This document shows, one piece after another, positions 58,796 to 64,000 of a stretch of 64,000 bases of DNA. Positions within the stretch are counted from its first letter, which is position 1. Each line of letters begins with the position of its first letter. The position numbers and the translations under genes are program-made. The notes beneath the pieces were generated by a model that saw nothing but the letters and a program-made list of their open reading frames with translations, was not told the origin of the DNA and made no database searches. Source of the stretch: Allopusillimonas soli. Lineage in GTDB: Bacteria; Pseudomonadota; Gammaproteobacteria; Burkholderiales; Burkholderiaceae_B. The stretch spans positions 496,001 through 560,000 of the forward strand of contig NZ_SDQC01000001.1 of NCBI RefSeq assembly GCF_004153445.1. Reading direction: 5' to 3'.

Positions 58796-59105
58796 TTATG
58801 GCTGTTCGAGGCAAACCATAGCATGCAAGGGGTGAAAATGCTCCGTCACAAAACCGTGCGCCTTGCTCCGCGCATACGCCAACTCATCGCCTCCGCGCGC
58901 CGTTCCTTCCACGGAAAAGAAGGTGATATCGACCAGACCCATGGTATTCAGGACAGCGGTCAGATAAGGCGGCAGGAACCAATTCGCGACGCATAATGCT
59001 TGCATCGGGATGCCGCGCAAGCAAATGGCCCATAACCACTTCGGCAAGCCGGTAGCTTTTGGCTTCGCTGCCGCGAGGGCTGCAGCTTATGTGGAGAATC
59101 TTCAT
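58796..59105 (-). pseudogene. Azoreductase (AcpD/AzoR type) remnant, deleted and frameshifted
   Basis: Two minus-strand fragments in different frames together match the ends of a NADH:FMN azoreductase. The N-terminal part (from 59105) reads MKILHISCSPRGSEAKSYRL and RHPDASIMRREL, the flavodoxin-like start with the FMN phosphate site. The C-terminal part (frame ending 58796) reads PYLTAVLNTMGLVDITFF and VEGTARGGDELAYARSKAH. The central roughly 100 residues, including the FMN/active-site core, are missing and the frame changes near 58985. It overlaps the upstream GNAT gene as ATGA, so it was the second gene of a two-gene operon. Confidence 0.8.
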
Positions 59106-59548
59106 CCATGAACCCCCTCGAGCACCTTGCTGAAGCGCATGGCGCCTGTCAGCAGGCCTTGCCGGAAGTAAAACCGCTGCGCCAGCGCGTTCGCAAGCCC
59201 CGTATCCAGCACCAGTTTCACGCAGCCCAGGCGCATGGCGATGCCATCGAGTTCGGCCAGCAGCCTGGCACCCAGATTCTGCCCGCGGCTGGCCTGCGTT
59301 GTGACCAGATCATCGACATAAAGAAACCGCCCGTAGATCAGGTTTTCCTGAAGCCGGTAGCCCGCCAGGGCCAGCGGCACGCCGTCGTGCCATGCGGCAA
59401 GAATCCGGTAATGATCGCCTTGCATACGGCGCACGCGCGCAATGAAGTCTTCCGGGCCTTGAAGAGCCGGGCGCAATTGCTGCATTACCGGAAAGCAGGC
59501 AGTCAGCGCTTCGTCCGTCTCGATATGCTTCAGAACAATGTCAGTCAC
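59102..59548 (-). CDS. GNAT-family N-acetyltransferase
   Basis: 148 residues from the GTG at 59548, which has GGAG 8 bases upstream; the longer frame to 59656 overlaps the start of the divergent gene and is rejected. The acetyl-CoA-binding motif is YVDDLVTTQASRGQNLGARLLAEL (V-x-x-x-x-R-x-x-G/A), followed by LVLDTGLANALAQRFYFRQGL. Substrate unknown. Divergent from a MocR regulator that may control it, and coupled to the azoreductase remnant. Confidence 0.85.
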   Translation of the reverse strand: MTDIVLKHIETDEALTACFPVMQQLRPALQGPEDFIARVRRMQGDHYRILAAWHDGVPLALAGYRLQENLIYGRFLYVDDLVTTQASRGQNLGARLLAELDGIAMRLGCVKLVLDTGLANALAQRFYFRQGLLTGAMRFSKVLEGVHG

Positions 59549-59654
59549 TTTTGCGGCTCCAGAGTATTGCGGGCGGCGGCGCCCTGAAAGCACCCCATGG
59601 TAAGCAGGTGATGCCATAATAGAAAGAGCCATGAACAATCTAATCAAGTAGGCC

Positions 59655-61076
59655 ATGTCTTCGCCCCATCTCGATGCGCTTGCAGCCCTGGATCAGCAGT
59701 CCACCGATCCGCTGTACCGCCAGATCTACGACCGCTTCCGCAGGGCCATCTCCAGCGGCGTACTGAAGCCCGGCGACCGCATTCCGTCGGCTCGGGCATT
59801 GGCCAAGGACCTTGGCCTGGCCCGAGGTACGGTAGAAACCGCCTATGCCGTACTTGCCGCCGAAGGCTACGTACAAGCCAGAGGCCAGGCAGGTACCATC
59901 GTGACACCCGGCCTCGCCATTCATGCGCGTTCGCCCAAACACATATCCGCTGCCCCCGCTCCCGCGGAACAGACGGCTTCCTCGCCCACTGCCCTTCTCC
60001 CCTTCCAACTGGGGCTGCCCGCCCTGGATGCGTTTCCCAGGAAAATATGGGCCCGGCTTGGCGCGCGCCATCTGCGTGCCATGCACCCCATAGACATGGC
60101 CTACCCTCCGCTGCATGGCCTGGCCGACCTGCGCCGCGAGATTGCCGCCTACCTCCAGGTATCCCGCGGCATACATTGCATGCCGGCGCAAATCATCATC
60201 ACCTCCGGATACAGTCAAACCTTGCGCCTGATCATTCAGGCTTTGCTGCATGAAGGCGACCAGGTATGGATGGAGGATCCGGGCTATCCCATGACGCGAG
60301 CGCTGCTCACGCACGCGCGGCTGCACATCAGGCCAGTGCCCGTGGATCAAGACGGGCTGCGCGTGACCGAGGGAATCAGATCCGCAGGGCATGCCCGAGC
60401 AGCGGTAGTCACACCTGCACACCAAAGCCCGCTGTGCGTGTCCCTTTCCTTGCCGCGCCGGCTCGCATTGCTTGACTGGGCCTCCCGGGAAAATGCCTGG
60501 ATTATCGAAGACGACTACGACGGCGAATACCGCTATGCCAGCCGACCGCTTCCAGCCCTGAAGAGCCTGGATCGCGAAGGGCGCGTGCTCTATGCCGGCA
60601 CTTTCAGCAAGGTTCTGTATCCGGGAATACGACTGGCATACCTCGTCGTGCCGGAAAACGAAATCGAGCGCTTCCGGCATATCGTCCAGAGCAATCCAGA
60701 CAGCGCTCCAGCCCTGCATCAGGCCATCGTAACGTCCTTCATCACCGAAGGACACTTCGGGCGCCACATCCAGCGCATGCGCAAGCTCTATGGCGAACGA
60801 AGAACTGCCACGGCAGCAGGCCTGTCCGCGATACTGGGACATCTTGCCCGAGTCGTGCCCCAGCCTGGCGGCATGCATCTCATCCTCCAACTGCTGCCGC
60901 ACATCGACGACACAGTGCTTGCGCAACGCATGCGCAAAGATGGCCTGTACGCACATGCACTGTCCAACTGGGCACAACACGTGGAGATCAGCCCGGCGCT
61001 GCTGCTGAACTTCACCAACGTGGCGTCCGAAGCCATGGCCCGGTCGCTGGCCCAGCGGATACTGCGGCTGGTGTGA
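59655..61076 (+). CDS. MocR/PdxR-like regulator (GntR HTH + aminotransferase domain)
   Basis: 473 residues. The N-terminal GntR winged helix has PLYRQIYDRFRRAISSGVLK, IPSARALAKDLGLARGTVE and YAVLAAEGYVQARGQAG; the aminotransferase-like domain has the PLP Lys in YAGTFSKVLYPGIRLAYL. It lies divergent from the GNAT gene (106-base gap) and directly upstream of a carboxymuconolactone-decarboxylase stub. Likely target: the divergent GNAT/azoreductase pair; the effector is unknown. Confidence 0.9.
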   Translation: MSSPHLDALAALDQQSTDPLYRQIYDRFRRAISSGVLKPGDRIPSARALAKDLGLARGTVETAYAVLAAEGYVQARGQAGTIVTPGLAIHARSPKHISAAPAPAEQTASSPTALLPFQLGLPALDAFPRKIWARLGARHLRAMHPIDMAYPPLHGLADLRREIAAYLQVSRGIHCMPAQIIITSGYSQTLRLIIQALLHEGDQVWMEDPGYPMTRALLTHARLHIRPVPVDQDGLRVTEGIRSAGHARAAVVTPAHQSPLCVSLSLPRRLALLDWASRENAWIIEDDYDGEYRYASRPLPALKSLDREGRVLYAGTFSKVLYPGIRLAYLVVPENEIERFRHIVQSNPDSAPALHQAIVTSFITEGHFGRHIQRMRKLYGERRTATAAGLSAILGHLARVVPQPGGMHLILQLLPHIDDTVLAQRMRKDGLYAHALSNWAQHVEISPALLLNFTNVASEAMARSLAQRILRLV

Positions 61077-61088
61077 TGCCGGGCTCTC

Positions 61089-61245
61089 ATGGCCCAGGCC
61101 GGTGCACCCGACGCTACACAAAGCCACTTCAGCGACCGCGAACTGGCAGACCTGACTTACGCCATCTGCTTGATGAACGGCTTCAACCGCCTGGCAATCG
61201 CCTTCCGGAAAACACCCGCTGGCGTCGCAAACGAGTGTCCGCCAT
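61089..61245 (+). pseudogene. Carboxymuconolactone decarboxylase/AhpD-like family, C-terminal remnant
   Basis: About 40 codons (from 61089) encode HFSDRELADLTYAICLMNGF and then NRLAIAFRKTPA, which match the C-terminal end of CMD/AhpD-family proteins, where HFS-x-x-E-L-x-D-L-T and NRLAIAFR are conserved. The first roughly 110 residues, including the CxxC site, are absent; the reading frame then continues without homology into the opposite strand's putP. The remnant sits just after the MocR gene, as in intact clusters of this type. Confidence 0.65.
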
Positions 61246-62745
61246 TCAGGCGCTTTCCACAGCCCGGAATTCGCCCTGGCTTTGCGTCATCAGGCTGACG
61301 GCATAGATCGCGATCCAGGATACGATAAAACCCGGAATGATCTCGTAGACGCCGTCTCCGCCCAGGAAGCTGTTATTCCAGCCCATACCTATCCAGATAA
61401 TGACCGTCACAGCGCCTGCCAGCAGGCCGGCGACAGCACCCGCGCCAGACATTCGGCGCCAGGTCAGTGCGAGAATCACCAGAGGCCCGAAGGCCGCGCC
61501 GAAGCCCGCCCATGCATGGCTGACCAGCGTAAGCACCTCGGAATCGGGATTGCGCGCAATGATGGCGGCCACAATGCCAACCGCAACCACACTGATGCGG
61601 CCCACATTCACACTTTGCTTTTCCGTGGCCTCCTTGTTCAGGAACAAGCGGTAGCAGTCCTCGACCAAGGACGAAGACGACACCAGTAACTGGCTCGAGA
61701 TCGTGCTCATGACGGCCGCCAGTAGCGCGGCGTAAAGAAAGCCCGTAATCAGCGGATGAAACAACAAATTCGCAAGGACGATGAAGATTGTTTCCGGGTC
61801 TTGGATCTCCAGGCCATTGCGGATGGCATAGGCACGCCCGAATACAGCCATGGCAATCGCACCGAAGAGAGAAATAAACATCCAGGCCATGCCGATGTTG
61901 CGCGCGGCTGGCACGTCCTTGACTGATCGCACAGCCATGAATCGAACGATGATATGCGGCTGCCCAAAATAGCCCAATCCCCAGGCAACCGCGGACAGCC
62001 ACGCGACAAACGTCAAGCCCTGTGTCCATGAAAGATAGCCAGCCGGCTCGGTAATGCTGGACAGCGTTTCCGTGGCCTGGGCCAGGCCACCGCCGCCCTG
62101 CCCATACAGGACCACGACAGGCATGATGACCAGTGCCAGCATCATGATGCATCCCTGCACGAAGTCGGTCAGGCTGACAGCCAGGAAGCCGCCAACGGAG
62201 GTGTAGATCAGGACGATGATCAGCGTCAGCCAAACGCCGGTTTGATAATCGCTAAGGCCGCCAATGTTGAACAGGCCGCTAAAGGCCATATCAAACAGCT
62301 TGCCGCCCGCGACCAGGCCCGATGCTGTATAAACCACGAAAAAGACCACGATGACCACCGCTGATACTACGCGCAATGCCATGGCTCTTGTGGGAAAGCG
62401 GCTGGCCAAAAAAGCCGGTATCGTCAATGCATTGTCGTAACGCTCGGTCTGCTCGCGTAGCCGGGGTGCCACCACGATCCAGTTAACGAGTGCTCCGCAC
62501 CATAAGCCTATGCCAATCCATGCTTCCTGTAGGCCCGCAATGAAAATCGCCCCCGGTAAACCCAGCAGCAGCCAGCCGCTCATGTCCGAGGCGCCCGCAG
62601 ACAATGCCGCAACCGCCGGATTCAAACCCCGATCGGCAAGCAGGTATTGCTGCGACGACGATGTAGCCTGGCGCATGGCATAAAAGCCGATCGCAAGCAT
62701 CAATAAAAAGTACAGACCCAAACTGATCCAGACACCAACCGCCAT
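61246..62745 (-). CDS. putP: Sodium/proline symporter
   Basis: A solute:sodium symporter (SSS family), 499 residues from the ATG at 62745, with GGAG 7 bases upstream; the in-frame extension to 62787 is rejected. About 13 membrane helices. The PutP-type core shows SAGASDMSGWLLLGLPGAIF with the sodium/proline site, FFVVYTASGLVAGGKLF, and AWGLGYFGQPHIIVRFMA. Imports proline with Na+. No putA is nearby. Confidence 0.95.
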   Translation of the reverse strand: MAVGVWISLGLYFLLMLAIGFYAMRQATSSSQQYLLADRGLNPAVAALSAGASDMSGWLLLGLPGAIFIAGLQEAWIGIGLWCGALVNWIVVAPRLREQTERYDNALTIPAFLASRFPTRAMALRVVSAVVIVVFFVVYTASGLVAGGKLFDMAFSGLFNIGGLSDYQTGVWLTLIIVLIYTSVGGFLAVSLTDFVQGCIMMLALVIMPVVVLYGQGGGGLAQATETLSSITEPAGYLSWTQGLTFVAWLSAVAWGLGYFGQPHIIVRFMAVRSVKDVPAARNIGMAWMFISLFGAIAMAVFGRAYAIRNGLEIQDPETIFIVLANLLFHPLITGFLYAALLAAVMSTISSQLLVSSSSLVEDCYRLFLNKEATEKQSVNVGRISVVAVGIVAAIIARNPDSEVLTLVSHAWAGFGAAFGPLVILALTWRRMSGAGAVAGLLAGAVTVIIWIGMGWNNSFLGGDGVYEIIPGFIVSWIAIYAVSLMTQSQGEFRAVESA

Positions 62746-63055
62746 GACGCGACTCCCTGGTTTACACCCTGTCGGCCCAGCTCGCATCTGTGCGATATCG
62801 CGCGCTGTTCACTGGGATTAGCTGCGCAGTCATACAATTTGATTCTCTGCTGTCACGGCTTGCGCTATCTTGTGCTGATCAGCTTGCCGTTGTATTGGTG
62901 CCGCATAAACCGATACTGACTGCTATCGCGGCACACTACCACAAGTAGCCGCTCATGCAAAATTTTCAATGCATGTTGGATAACAGCAACACATCCAGTT
63001 ATCGGGCGACATCTGCCCCCGCACTCGTCTTCAAGCCTGGGAAAAAGGGCAACGT
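62746..63055. promoter_or_regulatory. Gene-free gap between putP and the TRAP permease
   Basis: 310 bases. It must hold the putP promoter. It contains a perfect palindrome GCGATATCGC in the putP leader (about 62802-62812). I see no convincing promoter, terminator or reading frame. Confidence 0.3.
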
Positions 63056-64000
63056 TTACTCGAACAGCGCATTCAAGTCCGGCGCTGGAGACGAGCCCGA
63101 CAGCGGGCCGCTGTCCGAGCCGGCAGGCCTGGTCCTGCCAAAATTCCCGAACGACGACGTGTCGATTTCAACGCTCTCGACATCCACCGCGACGCGGCCC
63201 GCCTTGTAATGGGTCACCATGCCGGGAAAGGCCAGCACGGCCATAACCATGATGATCTGCAGCACGATAAAGGGAACCGAGCCCCAGTAGATCTCGCCCG
63301 TGGTCACTCTTTTTATGCGCTGGCCGCTAACTCTGTCCGTGTAGTCATCCTTGGGCGCGACCGAGCGCAAATAGAATAGCGCGAAACCAAAAGGTGGATG
63401 CATAAAGGACGTCTGCATATTGACAGCCAGCAGCACCCCGAGCCAAATCAGATCGATGCCCATCTTGTCGGCAACCGGCCCGATCAAAGGTATGACAATA
63501 AATGCCAACTCGAAGAAATCCAGAAAGAATGCGAGGCCGAACGTCAGAACGCTGATCGCGATCAGGAAACCCATTTCACCGCCCGGCAGGCCAATCAGCA
63601 GATCTTCCACCCACAGATCACCGTTAACCGCGCGGAAAGACAGGCTGAAGACGGATGAACCAATCAAGATAAAGACCACAAAACATGTCAGCGCAGCGGT
63701 TTTGTTGACGGCCTGACTTAACAGCGACCAGCTCAGACGCCTCCGGGAAATCGCCATGATCAGCGCCCCCACCGCGCCCATGGCGCCTCCCTCTGTCGGG
63801 GTAGCAACGCCAATGAAAATAGTTCCCAGCACCAGAAATATCAATGCCAGCGGCGGTATCATCACGAACGTGACACGTTCGGCAATCTGCGACAACAAGC
63901 CCAAGCGCAAATACTTATTCAGCAGCGCACATACAAAAGCCGTGCAGCCCCAGATCAACACACCGGTGACGATAAGCTCGTCTATATGGGCGCTGCCAGG
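63056..64000 (-). CDS. dctM: TRAP transporter large permease (DctM), N-terminus beyond window
   Basis: The C-terminal 315 codons of a DctM/TRAP-type large permease; the frame stays open to the window edge, so the start lies outside. Hydrophobic helices alternate with GVATPTEGGAMGAVGALIMA, LAFFLDFFELAFIVIPLIGP and VNMQTSFMHPPFGFALFYLR, which are typical of the large TRAP membrane subunit. It ends with a soluble tail of about 45-50 residues after the last helix (AGRVAVDVESVEIDTSSFG onward). Imports an organic acid with a DctP/DctQ pair, presumably in the next genes. Confidence 0.93.
   Translation of the reverse strand, partial: PGSAHIDELIVTGVLIWGCTAFVCALLNKYLRLGLLSQIAERVTFVMIPPLALIFLVLGTIFIGVATPTEGGAMGAVGALIMAISRRRLSWSLLSQAVNKTAALTCFVVFILIGSSVFSLSFRAVNGDLWVEDLLIGLPGGEMGFLIAISVLTFGLAFFLDFFELAFIVIPLIGPVADKMGIDLIWLGVLLAVNMQTSFMHPPFGFALFYLRSVAPKDDYTDRVSGQRIKRVTTGEIYWGSVPFIVLQIIMVMAVLAFPGMVTHYKAGRVAVDVESVEIDTSSFGNFGRTRPAGSDSGPLSGSSPAPDLNALFE

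Noticed and set aside
59640-61127. Minus-strand 495-codon frame opposite the MocR gene
   Set aside because: Antisense shadow; MocR HTH and PLP motifs lie on the plus strand.
1-64000. CRISPR arrays, insertion sequences, phage genes and toxin-antitoxin pairs
   Set aside because: Looked for repeated spacers, transposase or integrase motifs and paired small genes and saw none. Gene style is uniform chromosomal.

Overview
This is a GC-rich chromosomal window that looks like a betaproteobacterium of the Burkholderiales, most likely family Alcaligenaceae (relatives of Bordetella, Achromobacter and Pusillimonas). The evidence is the gene order TPR protein, lolB, ispE, tRNA-Gln, prs, rplY, pth, ychF, the Coq7-type ubiquinone hydroxylase, the tamA/tamB pair next to apbC, and the general character of the proteins. 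This is inferred from gene content, not from a database search. Almost everything is housekeeping or catabolic chromosome. I see no insertion sequence, phage, CRISPR array or toxin-antitoxin module.

Layout. 1-6930 (minus strand): the first codons of ychF, a CPBP membrane protease, pth, rplY, prs, tRNA-Gln(UUG), ispE, lolB and a TPR protein. 7022-13624 (plus): mutM, then a tightly packed operon for a 3-hydroxyphenylacetate-type aromatic pathway through homogentisate: an unusual metallo-beta-lactamase-fold protein, a flavin hydroxylase, a DUF2783-like small partner, hmgA and fahA, behind a promoter that carries a perfect 17-bp dyad. 13707-16651: an FAD-linked oxidase and a phosphomannomutase/phosphoglucomutase. 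16648-28191 (minus): a surface polysaccharide (O-antigen-like) operon with a WecA-type initiating transferase, WbpO and WbpP making UDP-GalNAcA, a flippase, an AsnB amidotransferase and four GT4 domains, two of them fused in one protein. 28200-28640: no protein gene, but a probable small RNA ending in a strong terminator.

28640-33792 (minus): coq7, then a compact haem-copper oxidase operon (a CcoN-like subunit with a CcoS-like N-terminus, a CcoO-like subunit, a monohaem cytochrome c, a SCO protein and an unknown membrane protein). 34115-36092 (plus): osmC, thyA, folA. 36228-39300: a MocR regulator divergent from an omega-aminotransferase, with a near-palindromic operator over the shared promoter. 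39391-43802 (minus): gcvTHP behind a tandem glycine riboswitch. 44247-54911 (minus): a BaiN/HI0933 flavoprotein, an Orn/Lys/Arg decarboxylase with dcd, tamB, tamA and an ApbC/Mrp ATPase that lacks its usual N-terminal domain. 55073-57685 (plus): a small membrane protein and metG. 57753-61300: a CaiB-type racemase, a GNAT/azoreductase pair in which the azoreductase is broken, a MocR regulator and a stub of a carboxymuconolactone-decarboxylase family gene, so this stretch is decaying. 61246-64000 (minus): putP and a TRAP transporter large permease that runs off the window.

The most interesting points are the candidate small RNA with an anti-Shine-Dalgarno loop at about 28.3-28.47 kb, the reduced CcoS-CcoN oxidase operon, the metallo-beta-lactamase-fold protein lacking the Asp-His pair of its metal motif at the head of the homogentisate operon, the double glycosyltransferase, and the ApbC protein without its MIP18 domain.
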